Shown here: positions 1 to 9,940 of the stretch, piece by piece
Layout: each line of letters begins with the position of its first letter
Position numbering within the stretch: the stretch's first letter is position 1
Assembly (NCBI RefSeq): GCF_041734735.1
Contig: NC_134882.1
Location: 18,323,915 to 18,387,914, forward strand
Length of the DNA: 64,000 bases
DNA from: Babylonia areolata
Taxonomy: Eukaryota; Mollusca; Gastropoda; Neogastropoda; Buccinidae
Reading direction: 5' to 3'
The notes under the pieces: generated by a model
What the model saw: the letters and a program-made list of their open reading frames with translations, nothing else
The model's database searches: none
Told to the model about the DNA's origin: nothing
Translations under genes and position numbers: made by a program

Positions 1-191
1 GGACTACAACCAGTCAGTGTTGGAGCGGTGGTCAGATGAGCTCCCCCAGTCCACCGTGTACTGGATGTTGATTGCCATCGTCTGCGCCCAGGCCTGGACC
101 ATCTATTTGACCTACTACAACTCCAGGGTCATCGGCCTTATTCTGACCGCCATCCTCAACAGGTTCATCAAAGACGGACACATCAGGCTAG
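1..191 (+). CDS. BLTP1: BLTP1 exon 1 (5' partial): N-terminal membrane anchor
   Basis: The frame opens at base 2 and is open to the left edge; a GTG at 17 is not the start. It encodes a hydrophobic helix (WMLIAIVCAQAW, about window residues 22-33) followed by YLTYYNSR and a second apolar stretch (IGLILTAILNRF). Human BLTP1 has the same YLTYYNSR-GLILT arrangement. In the family this helix anchors the protein in the ER. The exon ends in phase 1 at donor GTAGGT. The true Met must be just upstream of the window. Confidence 0.93.
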
Positions 192-319
192 GTAGGTTGG
201 ATGGTTGGTTGGCTAGTGCGTGCTTTGAGGGTTAGGGGATGGAAGGGGGTTGTTTGATGTGGGGGGTTGGAGAGTGAGTGTGTGTGTTGAAGGTGGTGTT
301 GGGTGAGGGTGGTGAGGAG

Positions 320-320
320 G

Positions 321-356
<36 letters not shown>

Positions 357-462
357 TGTGTGCATTGATTGGCAAAGTGTGTTTGTGTGAGCACGCTGCA
401 TTTGCACACACACTGACAAACACGCACACACACGCACACGCACGCATGCACACGCGCGCGCG

Positions 463-510
<48 letters not shown>
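320..510 (+). repeat. (GT)n ... (CG)n(CA)n inverted microsatellite pair
   Basis: GT run at 324-352 and, about 100 bp on, a CG run (about 452-470) and CA run (to 509). The GT and CA runs are complementary, so the transcript could fold back on itself. Confidence 0.93.
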
Positions 511-1070
511 ACATGCGTGCGTTCAAGTAGCCTGTGATATCTTCCTCAATTACAATGTGCTTAGAATTCAGTGGAATCAGAGAGATACGACTTTCTTGTT
601 GTCCATTCCAATTTGTGTTCATATTTGTATTGTGACATTTTAAAAATAAAATACTGGTTACACAAGAGCAAGAGGGAGACTGAGAAAGAGAGAGAGAAGC
701 AGACAGACAGACATAGAATGAGAGAGAGAGGAGATAGACAGACAGACAGACAGACAGACCCATGTTCAATATCTCAACCATGGTGTGTGGCTTGGAATTG
801 TGACAATGGAATTAGACAATTTTCCGCGGCCACATGAAGGGGTATTGTAACTATATACACTTCTGTTTTGTTCTTCTTGATAGTGGGTTTTTGTTTTTTT
901 TGTTTTGTTTTCTACTTGTTCTTTGAAACAAACTGGTGGTTTTCTCTGCCATCTTTCTGTGGCATTCACCCTTTCCTCCAGTATAACCAGAACATAGACC
1001 TTTAATACCCAGACTATGTAATACAAGTAATCTTAAAATCATCTTGTTGTGCGAACCGACTATTATGAAA

Positions 1071-1073
<3 letters not shown>

Positions 1074-1102
<29 letters not shown>
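1074..1102 (+). repeat. (TA)n microsatellite
   Basis: TA run of about 14 units in intron 1. Confidence 0.95.
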
Positions 1103-1107
<5 letters not shown>

Positions 1108-1241
1108 TTTTTTTTTTAGACGCACACATATGCACCATACTTGTTATTGTACGTGAATCACTAGCTGTATAAATAATATTAATTTTCTTCAATAACCTAC
1201 ACAGTTTTGAAGCAGGTTTCGTTTTGTTTCTTTGTTTCCAG

Positions 1242-1385
1242 GTTCCTTCTCTTTCTCAGTGCTGTCGGGAAAGCTGATGTTCCGCGATGTGCACCTCATA
1301 ACGGAGGATTTCTCAGTGCGCATTCAGATAGGCTGGATCATTTTCCGCTGGTGGAGACCCTACGTGTACAAACACCTCACAGAAG
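1242..1385 (+). CDS. BLTP1: BLTP1 exon 2
   Basis: Acceptor TTTCCAG, donor GTCAGT, phase 1 to 1. It encodes GSFSFSVLSGK-MFRDVHLITEDFS and WIIFRWWRPY (window residues about 64-111). This is the start of the lipid-groove domain and matches human GSFSFSVLSGKVMVRE and FIIFRWWK almost residue for residue. Confidence 0.95.
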
Positions 1386-1492
1386 GTCAGTTCAGTTTCT
1401 TGGGTTGCAGGCAGTTTTTGAAGGTCTGTAAAGGAGTGTGTGGAATGACTCTATTTGGCTGCTTATGCATGTTAAGTATGCTGTCATGCTGG

Positions 1493-1493
<1 letters not shown>

Positions 1494-1525
<32 letters not shown>

Positions 1526-1580
1526 TCATGCATGCTCTCTCTCTCTCTTTGTCTCTGGTGCTGTCTCTGTCTGTCTGTCT
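1494..1580 (+). repeat. (CA)n and (CTGT)n microsatellites
   Basis: CA run 1494-1521 followed by CTCT and CTGT runs to about 1586. Confidence 0.92.
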
Positions 1581-1772
1581 GTCTCTGATCTTAGGTGCTT
1601 TTGTTCTTGTTTTTGGATTTGAAATTTGTTTAATGGGTCTGTTGAACAAAATATGCAATGTAAGACCAGAAAAGTTAAAGCTGTAATTATGTTCAAATTA
1701 GCAGCAGCAGTCGCAGTAGTCATGGCATCGGCATTATTGTAAGCAAGTGATGTCCTCTGCATCCTGTCACAG

Positions 1773-1932
1773 ATATGTCCCACTCCGAAACCCGCCTGTC
1801 AGTCTTTGTGGATGGCTTCGAGTTCCATGTGTATAATCGATCCCAGACCTATGCCAACCTGGAGAAACTCTTTGGACTTGACCCAGGCATCATATCTGAA
1901 ACACCCGACCCAGATCCAAAGGCACCTGCCAG
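1773..1932 (+). CDS. BLTP1: BLTP1 exon 3
   Basis: Acceptor GTCACAG, donor GTAGTG, phase 1 to 2. It encodes ETRLSVFVDGFEFHVYNRS and LFGLDPGI (window residues about 112-165), corresponding to human ETRLYITVNDFEFHVYNRS. FEFHVYNRS is a strongly conserved family block. The end of the exon is a variable Pro-rich linker. Confidence 0.94.
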
Positions 1933-2521
1933 GTAGTGTTTTATTTATTTCCTTCTTTTTCAATTTTTATTCCTTTTCTTCTTTGTTTCTCCTCCTGTCA
2001 TTTATTTGTTCTTTTTTCAAGAATTTGATCACTTAATCACTTTTTATTTTCATAAATTTCTTCCACACCCCTGTACGTTCTGTCCTTGGGTTGCAGTTTA
2101 GAACTGATAATTATCTTTATCTGGACAGGATTTGAGAAAGAAAAATGCACATTATCTATTGTGTGAAACACGCACAGTTCTCAAGGGGAGAAAGTATTTG
2201 TCACTAATCTACTATAAATGAACACAAATTTAAAAGATTAATTAAAGCATGTAATTGAAACTGCAGACTTGGGTAGTGGGGGGAAAATATGCCATACATT
2301 TAAAAAACATTTTTGGAATAATTTTTATGTAATCAGTTCTGTGTATTGTTCCACTGCTTGCCCTGTAAAATTTTCAGAATGCTTTGAATCTTGTCACAGA
2401 TGACCACTCATGAGAAATGTGACACTGATAGTCTCAGCATCATGATTTAGCAAACCTGCAGGCATCAGTAAGAGGACCCTCTGTCATTGACACTGATTCA
2501 GTTTCTTCTGTCTGGTTTCAG

Positions 2522-2594
2522 AATCAAAGTTCCAGAGAGCAGTAACATCCACTGGCGTGACTTGATTCCAATGATCAAGATGGATATAAACTCA
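2522..2594 (+). CDS. BLTP1: BLTP1 exon 4
   Basis: A 73-bp exon, acceptor TTTCAG, donor GTATGT, phase 2 to 0. It encodes IKVPESSNIHWRDLIPMIK (window residues about 166-189), equivalent to human SSWRSLIPVIKVNVS. A LINE remnant lies in the intron that follows. Confidence 0.92.
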
Positions 2595-2685
2595 GTATGT
2601 CTTGACTTATTTAGAACTTGTTTTGTAATACTTTTAATTTTTTTTTTTTATTAAGAAGAACAGTATGCAGATGGAGTAAAATGTT

Positions 2686-3427
2686 TTGTGTTATGGGTAT
2701 CCTGGTTTAAAACCATTTTATGAAGCTTTTACTCTCGCAACGAAGAAAGGATACGAGGTTGTGTTGGCCTGGGTTCCTGGACATGTTGGCATTCGTGGTA
2801 ACGAAAGGGCGGACCTGCTGGCCAGGAACGCTGTAAAGAAAGAATTATCCAGATCCTTTGAAGCGGAAGGTGAACACTTACGTTAAGGATCTTTGGCAAG
2901 AGGAGTGGAACACCCAGACGGACGACAAGCTCTTCCAGATCCGTCCAGACCTAAAAGAGACCCTCCCCTCGGGGGTGAAGAACAGAAAGGAGGAGTCTGT
3001 GCTGTGCAGACTGCGTGCGGGGCACACTTTTTTTTACTCATTCTTACTTGTTGAAGGGGGAAGAGGCCCCTCGATGCATTCCCTCTGAGCCTCTCACCAT
3101 GAAACACGTGCTCCTTGACTGTTGGGATCTGCATGATGTTAGACGCAGACATTACACGGCGGTTTCTTTGAAGACTTTGTTTCGTGATGTCCCTCCGTGG
3201 GCGCTGATGGACTTCTTAAAAGAAGTGAACATTTTTAACCAGATTTGAAGGTTTTAAACTATGGAATTTTTTTTTTAACTTTGGAGTGGAATGTTTGAAG
3301 TGGTGACTCGTTTTAATTGGTTGTTTTTTTTATCCTTGTAGTAGTTATTGACGCGGCGATAGCCTTGAGATGGCCTTAGTGGTCGGCGAGGCTCTAAGCA
3401 CCATAATTTCATTTCATTTCATTTCGT
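2686..3427 (+). mobile_element. 5'-truncated LINE remnant with RNase H domain (I/Nimb-like)
   Basis: Three successive open stretches in shifted frames (2686-2886, 2858-3088, 3015-3248) read as one decayed C-terminal region of a non-LTR retrotransposon polyprotein. The first carries the RNase H signature WVPGHVGIRGNERADLLA. The later ones carry the basic region LKETLPSG and the terminal MKHVLLDCWDLHDVRRRHY Cys/His segment ending at TGA 3246-3248. A 3' UTR and an ATTTC-type tail (about 3403-3427) follow. Frame changes near 2870 and in the T-tract near 3030 make it dead. An RNase H at this position is typical of I-clade LINEs; the clade call is an inference. Confidence 0.8.
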
Positions 3428-3519
3428 TTAAAACCAAAAAAGATAATGCTTGATGTAATGTCTATACCAAGTATACATCTCTGTGCTTGAATGGTTCTTA
3501 TGAAATACTCATTCTGAGA

Positions 3520-3668
3520 CGTATTAATATACACACAAACTCATTCATACACACACTCACACTCTTACAAACACTCTGTCACAGATACACAACACACACT
3601 CACATGCACACACACACACACATACACAGTGCAAACAAACACACAAGCACACACACACACACACACTT
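3520..3668 (+). repeat. CA-rich microsatellite before exon 5
   Basis: Imperfect CA repeats, ending in a T-run and CTCT tract that form the exon 5 acceptor's pyrimidine tract. Confidence 0.92.
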
Positions 3669-3717
3669 TTTTTTTTCACACTCTCACTATGCATCATATC
3701 TCTCTCTCTCTGCACAG

Positions 3718-3908
3718 GGACGGGTGGTGTTTGGGAACTACCTGGTTCCCCACAGCCTGCTGATCAAGTTTGAGAAAGCGGATGTGATGTACACCACCAA
3801 GCCTGCATCCACACTGTCAGATGTCTTCATGCATGTTGTGAAGTGCGAGGCTGAGAACCTGCGGGTTATGTTCGTACCCAGCCCTAAATACAATGGACCA
3901 CTGGATGA
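3718..3908 (+). CDS. BLTP1: BLTP1 exon 5
   Basis: Acceptor TCTGCACAG, donor GTGAGT, phase 0 to 2. It encodes GRVVFGNYLVPHSL, MYTTKPAST and RVMFVPSPKY (window residues about 190-253). Human has GRLAFGNHYQPQTL, TYTTKPPSS and RVMLVPSPRY at the same spacing. Confidence 0.95.
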
Positions 3909-3974
3909 GTGAGTCGGAAACAAACATACGTGTGTAATGTAAATGCAATGTTATGTGATTCCATGTTATGCAGT

Positions 3975-4033
3975 GTGATGTATATGTGTGTGTATGAGTG
4001 TGTGTGTGTATGTGTGTGTGTGTGTGTGTGTGT
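3975..4033 (+). repeat. (GT)n microsatellite after exon 5
   Basis: Imperfect GT repeats. Confidence 0.92.
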
Positions 4034-4309
4034 ACGTTGGGGGATGGCGTGTGCATGCACATGCATAATCGCAGTTTTATTTGATTAAGCAACCAAGATA
4101 ATTATTTTACTGCCTGCTGTTATACTGATTGTGGATGTGGATTATAAAAACAACACAGGACAAGTAAAGTAAGTTTTATTGGACCATCCTTGTCTGATAT
4201 TTAAAGGAAGCCCTTTATTCTCATGTGATGTGTTTATACTGCATGTTTCCACGGCAGTGTTTTTCATTTTATATTATTGATTATGAATTTCTGTTGATTT
4301 TGTTGCCAG

Positions 4310-4389
4310 GCCTCCCAGGACTATGGGGGAAGGATTTGTGGTTCTTCAGTCCAACAGTGTGGATATCTATTTCTACATGGACGAGCCAG
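4310..4389 (+). CDS. BLTP1: BLTP1 exon 6
   Basis: An 80-bp exon, acceptor TTGCCAG, donor GTGAGA, phase 2 to 1. It encodes PPRTMGEGFVVLQSNSVDIY and the junction motif YMDEPG (window residues about 254-279), nearly identical to human PPRLMGEGFVVMQSNDVDIY. Confidence 0.94.
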
Positions 4390-4639
4390 GTGAGAGTTAA
4401 TGGAATGAGGATGAATAGATAAAATGACAGAACAGCTGGATTTAATGGCCAAAAGGTTGGGAGAAATTGTGGGACGATCAATTATATGATGGATAATTTG
4501 ATGAAAGGGCAAGATAAAGGTGGTGGTAGTGGTGATAGTGATGATAGTGATAGGACGATCAGTTAATTGATGAATCTGGAGATGGAAGGTTAGAAGGTGG
4601 TGATAAGTCACTTGTTGGTTAATATACTACCAAAAATTC

Positions 4640-4830
4640 TTTTGTCTTAAAACAGCTTATGTGTTTTTCAGCACACATGCACAGACACTTGAACAAAAGA
4701 CTATCAACAATACACTTGTCTGTCAATATTTCGCAAGATTCTGTGGGATTCTTAAAACAGCTTGTATACCTTTCAGCACTCACAGACACAGGCATACACA
4801 CACACATGCAATGACACATAGAGACACACA

Positions 4831-4875
<45 letters not shown>

Positions 4876-4975
4876 TTCACACACTATACACACACACACA
4901 CAAACAAAAAACTGTCAGTAAGTTGCTTGTCTGTCAATATTCCCCAAGACTCTGCAGTCTTAAGACATCCTTTGT
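4640..4975 (+). repeat. Degenerate tandem repeat before exon 7 with acceptor-like copies
   Basis: The block CTTAAAACAGCTT, then CAG and CACACA, then TGTCTGTCAATATT, then AAGACTCTG recurs from about 4640, 4748 and 4925. The first two copies each end in a pyrimidine-rich TTTCAG (AG at 4670-4671 and 4775-4776). The third leads into the true exon 7 acceptor. The repeat is interrupted by a long CA tract. Confidence 0.7.
4797..4905 (+). repeat. (CA)n microsatellite
   Basis: Long CA dinucleotide tract with interruptions, within the tandem repeat before exon 7. Confidence 0.95.
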
Positions 4976-5006
4976 GTGTGTGTGTGTGTGTGTGTGTTTT
5001 TTCCAG

Positions 5007-5148
5007 GTCTGGTGCCCCATGAACCAGAGCTGCTGCAGATGGCTGACGGAGAGGTGCTGGTGCGAAGGACATACCCTTGTTCAGGGGTGGACATCAAGTG
5101 TGGGAAAAACACCGACCTCAGCTACGGGCCCTGGGCAGACAGGCAGAG
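5007..5148 (+). CDS. BLTP1: BLTP1 exon 7
   Basis: Acceptor TTTTTTCCAG preceded by a GT microsatellite, donor GTAGCC, phase 1 to 2. It encodes LVPHEPELLQ, a variable linker and VDIKCGKNTDLSYGPWADRQ (window residues about 280-327). The human counterpart is LDIVCGKGTDFNYGPWADRQ; the YGPWADRQR motif is a good family marker. Confidence 0.94.
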
Positions 5149-5430
5149 GTAGCCTGTTCCCTTGTTATCTGTGTCTGTGTGTGTATGTGGTGGGAGTGGG
5201 ATGGGGTTTGCTTGCAAAGGGAGGGCTTTGTGTTTAGGCCGTGGTGTTTGTGTGTTTCAGTTTGCACTCTGTGTTTTCTTTAGCTCTGTTCTAGACGGGT
5301 TGGCGGTGGAGGGTGGAATATTGGGGAAGTAGTGTGTGTGTGTGTGTGTATACATATATATATTTCTCTCCTTGTCCTTCAAGCTGTCCCTTTATTACCT
5401 GTGCCATACCCTCGCTGGTGTATCTTACAG

Positions 5431-5587
5431 AGAGCACCTGTGGAAGATGTTCTACCCAGCAGACTACCAGCCCATGGTACCCACCCCAGAAGCTCAACCA
5501 GGTGAAAAGCGTGTGCACAAAACATTGGAACTGAAGCTGACCATCAACGCAAATTCCACCATCGACATCCTCTTCACCAAAAATCTG
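5431..5587 (+). CDS. BLTP1: BLTP1 exon 8
   Basis: Acceptor ATCTTACAG, donor GTATGT, phase 2 to 0. It encodes LWKMFYPADYQ and LKLTINANSTIDILFTKN (window residues about 328-379), matching human LWKFFFPPDYQ and LRMNIIADATIDLLFTKN. Confidence 0.94.
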
Positions 5588-6180
5588 GTATGTGTTTTCT
5601 GCTGAAAGGCATAGAATTATGAATCAAACATTCAGAGTGATATCTTTTGGTCTCCTTTCCCTCCAGTAAGATTATTTCTGCTAAGAACTTACACATACAG
5701 ATCGTTTGCCCTTGTATCCTCCTTGTGATTATGTGTCGTTGTGTGTGGACCGTTTGCTTGCTTGGGGGTAATCTGGAGTAACGTTTGGTCAGACTGAGAT
5801 TCAGGACATTCCTAAACCTTTTGATTATATTTAGGTAATTCAGTTGGTAACTGTTAAATGTCGTAGATGCACATAAATCCTCTCACACTTGTGCAGTTAT
5901 GTACACTTGCATGTGGGCAATGGCACATACACACACAATGAACTCACACATGTACATTATTTACTCACATGCACACACCACACGCACAAGCACGCACGCA
6001 GCATCTAAACCCCTGCTGGCACAAACATATATGCACACTCTCACTGCCTTATTCTTGTTTCCTCTGCCTTTCTCTTTCAGGCTATCTTTACACTTACTCT
6101 CATATTAACACTCACATTTTCACCCACACTCACTCACACTGTCACACTCGCACTCACTGTCATTTCTTGTCCCCTTCCAG

Positions 6181-6351
6181 GTGACCCAGGCCATCCACAT
6201 GAATGCTGGGAAGGGGTCCTATGTAGAAGCTGTTATTCCCTGGACGGTAGAAGACACGGGTTATGTGACCAAGGTGAAAGGTCAGCTGATGTTGGTGGAC
6301 GCCACAACCAGTATGACATACCGCTCCCTCTTTGAGTGTGAAACATTTGAG
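6181..6351 (+). CDS. BLTP1: BLTP1 exon 9
   Basis: Acceptor CCCTTCCAG, donor GTGGGT, phase 0 to 0. It encodes IHMNAGKGSYVEAVIPWTVE, TGYVTKVKGQL and VDATTSMTYRSLFE (window residues about 380-436). Human has VHVNVGAGSYLEINIPMTVE and VDATTSMQYRTLLE. Confidence 0.95.
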
Positions 6352-6471
6352 GTGGGTTGGTATTATGGCAAGTGAATGGGCAATTTCTTTGTAAAAAAAA
6401 AAAAAAAAGAAAAAAAAAGAAGTTAATGGATCAGTCTGAAATGTGGATCCACTCTGAAATGTGAATTCAGT

Positions 6472-6722
6472 TTAACCCCTTGACTGCTGTTGACAAGTAT
6501 GCATGTCAGCAAAGGGCTGTTGCATCACGAAGATAACACAGAGCTTACAGGTCAGATTGTAGGTCATCATTGTTTATTTGGACTTCTTTCTGTGAATAAT
6601 ACTTTGCTTTTCTTCAGAAAAAAATCAGTTACATCACATAAAAGTACACAAAAAAGTCCTTGTCTTTAAAATTCATTGTAAACCGATGTCATTTCTCCAA
6701 GGTTCAGCAGTCAAGGGGTTAA
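6472..6722 (+). mobile_element. TTAA-flanked piggyBac-like MITE, copy A
   Basis: TTAA at 6472-6475 and 6719-6722 flank a 243-bp element whose ends are a perfect 14-bp inverted repeat: CCCCTTGACTGCTG at 6476-6489 and its complement at 6705-6718. It has no coding capacity. TTAA duplication with CCC-starting termini is characteristic of piggyBac-type elements; Kolobok also uses TTAA. Three more copies lie at 14081-14328, 17683-17841 (reverse) and 51400-51662. Confidence 0.85.
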
Positions 6723-6984
6723 TGTGCTTGTCAGTACAACATCTCATGAGAAATATCTGAGGTGTATTGTCAGTGCAACATCAGTTGATTTGATGGTAAA
6801 TGGCAGCAGTTCATTGCCATTTCAATACAGTAAATCTCACGATACTGAGGGAGGTCACTAGCTGCAGCCACTTTCAGTTTCTCTCCCTGAGTGGAATAGT
6901 ATTTTGCATAGGACAGAAACTGTATCACGGCTGGTGTCTGAAACAGTGGGTCTCATTGAGTATGACAGACTTAACAAAATTCCA

Positions 6985-7045
6985 GGATATATTATTCGAG
7001 TACAGCCTTGTCAGTTTGTCCACAACCTAAATAGACTGCCATAAC
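6985..7045 (+). repeat. Fragment of a SINE 3' part, shared with 40441-40505
   Basis: CCAGGATATATTA, then GAGTACAGC, then CACAAACCTAAAT-like sequence recurs at 40455-40507 downstream of a tRNA-like SINE head, so this is a 5'-truncated copy of the same element. Confidence 0.55.
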
Positions 7046-7067
7046 AGCATCCAGTGTGTACAGTTGT

Positions 7068-7112
7068 ATAGGGGGAGTGGGTGGGGGGGTGGGGGGGGGG
7101 GGGGGGGGGGGC
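7068..7112 (+). repeat. Poly-G tract
   Basis: Nearly pure G with few T or A interruptions. It could form a G-quadruplex on the + strand. Confidence 0.9.
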
Positions 7113-7696
7113 ATTGTGGGCTGATTGTAAAGCATTTTGCTAGCCTGTCTCAGTGGTTTTACAGAAGCTGCTTCTCTCTCTCCATATAAATACATGAACT
7201 GCATATACAAATTAGGCCAACAATAGACTTCCCTGCACCCATTGCCAGTGTGAGGAGAGTGTCTCTCATTTTACTGATATACCCTGCTAACAAAAATAAC
7301 AAATAACATCTCTCACTTTAACCCACTCCCCATTGTCTTTTTTTCCTCCATGAATTCTGCATAACAGTGTTAGAGAGTTTGCATTGTTTCAGGTAGTATT
7401 CACTTTTCAGTACATTTTAAACTGCATTTTAAGTTGTTTTAAGATATCAAATATCCTGTGTAAATTTCGCTATTGCATTTGTTGTTTGTATAAACTACAT
7501 GAAAGAACATGATATAAGCATAAGGTTGTTTTGCTCAAGCTTTTTCCTTTCAAGATTTTGTATACTAAGTAATGTATGTTGTCTTAGTTCATGAAATGAA
7601 ATGTTTAAACCATGAGAATTTGCACAAGCCTGGCCAAGCAAGAGTTTTGCACATACGATTCACACACACACTATCTTGTCCTGATTGTGAACACAG

Positions 7697-7814
7697 TTTG
7701 AGATCACGGCCAACTACCCCTTGATATGGAATGAACATCAGGACTGGAGGGTGGACTTCACTGCTTGCAAAGCTGTTGTCTACATTATCTTCGCTCACAA
7801 AGACTTCTTCAGAG
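7697..7814 (+). CDS. BLTP1: BLTP1 exon 10
   Basis: Acceptor GAACACAG, donor GTGAGC, phase 0 to 1. It encodes FEITANYPLIWNEHQDW and VVYIIFAHKDFFRD (window residues about 437-475), matching human FHINASYPRIWNMPQTW and TYHFIFAQKNFFTD. Confidence 0.93.
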
Positions 7815-7845
7815 GTGAGCTCAGTGGATCGGTTCCTAGCAGAAC

Positions 7846-7921
7846 TTGAGTTTCAGTCTCAGGTTCAGTATGAAGGAGGTGTTAAAGTGTGTGGACTGAT
7901 CCAGTATTGCTGCTTCACATC
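7846..7921 (-). repeat. Tail-module (family C) fragment, reverse
   Basis: The reverse complement matches the module best seen at 17549-17676 (CAGATGTG, GGATCAGTCC and ACCTCCTT blocks). A degenerate 5'-truncated copy. Confidence 0.6.
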
Positions 7922-8294
7922 TGTGTATTGAAAAAAAAAGAGCACATGTCTGTTTAACATTAACACAGTACATTGGTCAAACCTTGAGAGCCTAACCTGA
8001 ACTCAAAGTCAAATATGTACCTTGAGAATGGAGAAAGTTATCATTCTTTACTATTTGTTAATCATTTGTTCTCCTGGCCTCATTGTTTGTTCATTTCAAA
8101 TCTGACCACATGTCAGTCGTTGGTTTGTCATTTAGGAGGTTTTTTTGTTTCAGTTTTCAATAAATTGCTAATGTTCAGAGACATTTTTAAGTTACCTGTA
8201 AATTGGTTTTTCGATATTTAGTCATTTTAATTAATTAATCTGGATACCCCTAAAAAACCCACCTACACCACTGCAACAATGCATTATTTTCCAG

Positions 8295-8315
8295 ACCTGG
8301 CAGATGATTGTTCCA
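8295..8315 (+). pseudogene. Decayed duplicate of the start of BLTP1 exon 11
   Basis: TTTTCCAG at 8287-8294 is followed by ACCTGGCAGATGATTG, which mirrors the exon 11 acceptor and first codons at 9551-9573. It reads DLADDC-S-N then a stop, against DLADDWSSK in the real exon. It is about 1.26 kb upstream and looks like a partial internal duplication. Confidence 0.6.
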
Positions 8316-8521
8316 ATTAGTCTGCTTGTGGGTTTACTCATCCAGCCACATGCACATAGAACAGAACGGTGCATGCACACACCCACTCTTTCTTTCTCTT
8401 GTCCATTTTCATCCACACTTTAGATACCAAAGAAGACCACATAGCAGTGCAACTTTTTTTATCTGGTTTATCAGCCAGAAAATTGTCTTTGTTCACCTCT
8501 GCTTCAGTTAAAACATAACAT

Positions 8522-8915
8522 GATGGGTGCAGTACCGAGTGGTTAAAGCATTGGACTTTCAATCTGACGGTCCCGGGTTCGAATCTCATTGACAGCGCCT
8601 GGTGGTTAAAGGGTGGAGATTTTTCCGATTTCCCAGGTCAACATATGTGCAGACGTATTAGTGCCTGAACCCCCTCCGTGTGTATACGCATGCAGAAGAT
8701 GAAATATGCACATAAAAGATCCTGTAATCTATGTCAGCGTTCGGTGGGTAATGGAAACAAGAACATACCCAGCATGCACACCCCCGAAAGCGGAGTATGG
8801 CTGCCTACATGGTGGGGTAAAAACGGTCATACACGTAAAAGCCCACTCATATACATATGAGTCAATGTGGGAGTTGCAGCCCAAGAACGCAGAAGAAGAA
8901 GAAGAAGAAGAAGAA
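8522..8915 (+). mobile_element. tRNA-headed SINE, family A, full-length copy
   Basis: The head resembles a Ser/Leu-type tRNA: A-box-like CCGAGTGGTTAAAGC near 8535 and B-box GGTTCGAAT near 8576. It is followed by a body with CCAGGTCAACATATG and CATACCCAGCATGC and ends in an (AGA)n tail at about 8890-8914. A second full copy is at 26288-26672 and fragments lie at 18083-18205 and 26873-26960. I recall this family as abundant in gastropods (memory, not searched). Confidence 0.85.
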
Positions 8916-9310
8916 AACATAATATTAATCTAAAACTTTGCAAATAATATTTAAGCTTTTATACGCCCTCCCTTAACCCCCACTCCCTTTGTTCTCGTCC
9001 AGCTGAAATTTCAGTAATCTTCTGTTCTAACTAATACTGGTGCTTATTGAGACCGCATTTTGGCTCAGAAATGGTGCACTGGGTGCATTTGGGGGGAATC
9101 TTGTAATGTAATGTAATCTAAAGTAATGTAATGTAATGATATGTAGTATGATGTATTGTGATGCCATATAATGCAGTGTAAGGTATAAATGGATTTGTAT
9201 ATATATGTGTTATGTTCTGTGTTGTAATTTGAAAAGAATGAAAATAGATTAACTCACCTAAAACATCAGACTTGGAAAAAAAAACCCAACACATCATCAT
9301 ACTCCAAAAT

Positions 9311-9550
9311 ATTTGTTTCCTGAACATGCCACTGCACCCAAGACATAATGTTATACTCCATGGTTAGAATTCCTGAAAGCACCACTGCACCCAGGACACA
9401 TCATCATACTCCATGGAAAGAAATTCCTGAACACACCCAAGACACATCATCATACTCCATGGAACTAAATTCCTGAACACACTTAAGACACATTATCATA
9501 CTCCATGGGACTAAATTCCTGAACACTCCACTGCACCCACACACGTCATT
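9311..9550 (+). repeat. Minisatellite before exon 11, about 54-bp period
   Basis: About 4.5 degenerate copies of TTCCTGAACAC, then CACTGCACCCAAGACACATC, then ATCATACTCCATGG. It runs up to the exon 11 acceptor region. Confidence 0.85.
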
Positions 9551-9556
9551 GTCCAG

Positions 9557-9712
9557 ACCTGGCGGACGACTGGTCCAGCAAGGCAGTCCCGGACCTGTAC
9601 AGCTTTGTGCCCTACACCTGGACCATCAACCTGATCGTCAAACAGTTTGAGCTCATCACCCTGGCCAACGAACACAACTGGATGGACACCTCCTCACACA
9701 ACCAGGAGAACA
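9557..9712 (+). CDS. BLTP1: BLTP1 exon 11
   Basis: Acceptor ATTGTCCAG, donor GTACGT, phase 1 to 1. It encodes DLADDWSSKAVPDLYSFVPY, TWTINLIVKQFELI and NEHNWMDTS (window residues about 476-527), corresponding to human DWSSDSPPDIFSFVPYTWN and NQHNWIDCS. Confidence 0.95.
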
Positions 9713-9868
9713 GTACGTGCTCACGCTTTCTGTCCATGGCTAATGTGTGTCTGTCGTGTTCACGTTTTCTCTCCATGCCTGTGTGTCTTTTGTCCGCTGG
9801 GACCAGTCTTTCTTGGCATGCATGGGTATACAAGCCCCAACTCATTGAGGGTTTCACTTATCAGACAT

Positions 9869-9940
9869 GGAGCGATGGCCTAGTGGTAATGCGCCTGACA
9901 AGGAAGTGAGTGTATGCGGGTTCAAATCCCATATGTGGCA
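9869..9940 (+). mobile_element. tRNA-like SINE head fragment
   Basis: A-box-like TGGCCTAGTGGTAATGCGCC and B-box GGGTTCAAATCCC are 30-40 bp apart. No full acceptor stem or conventional anticodon arm can be drawn, so this is a SINE head and not a tRNA gene. It resembles the family B head near 13475-13556. Confidence 0.6.

Noticed and set aside
17-19. GTG at 17 as the start of translation
   Set aside because: The frame is open upstream to the window edge, and the human protein has more residues before this point.
188-781. Open frames made of CV/TH/RA repeats around microsatellites here and in many introns
   Set aside because: They are translations of GT/CA/GA tracts. No codon bias, conservation or splice context supports them.
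2686-3248. Host ribonuclease H gene
   Set aside because: RNase H is followed by a LINE-type Cys/His tail, frame changes and an ATTTC tail, so it is a LINE remnant.
8522-8600. tRNA gene at the SINE head (also 9869, 13475-13556, 26288, 40222, 54445)
   Set aside because: A/B-box motifs are present, but the acceptor stems and anticodon arms are not tRNA-like and each continues into a SINE body.
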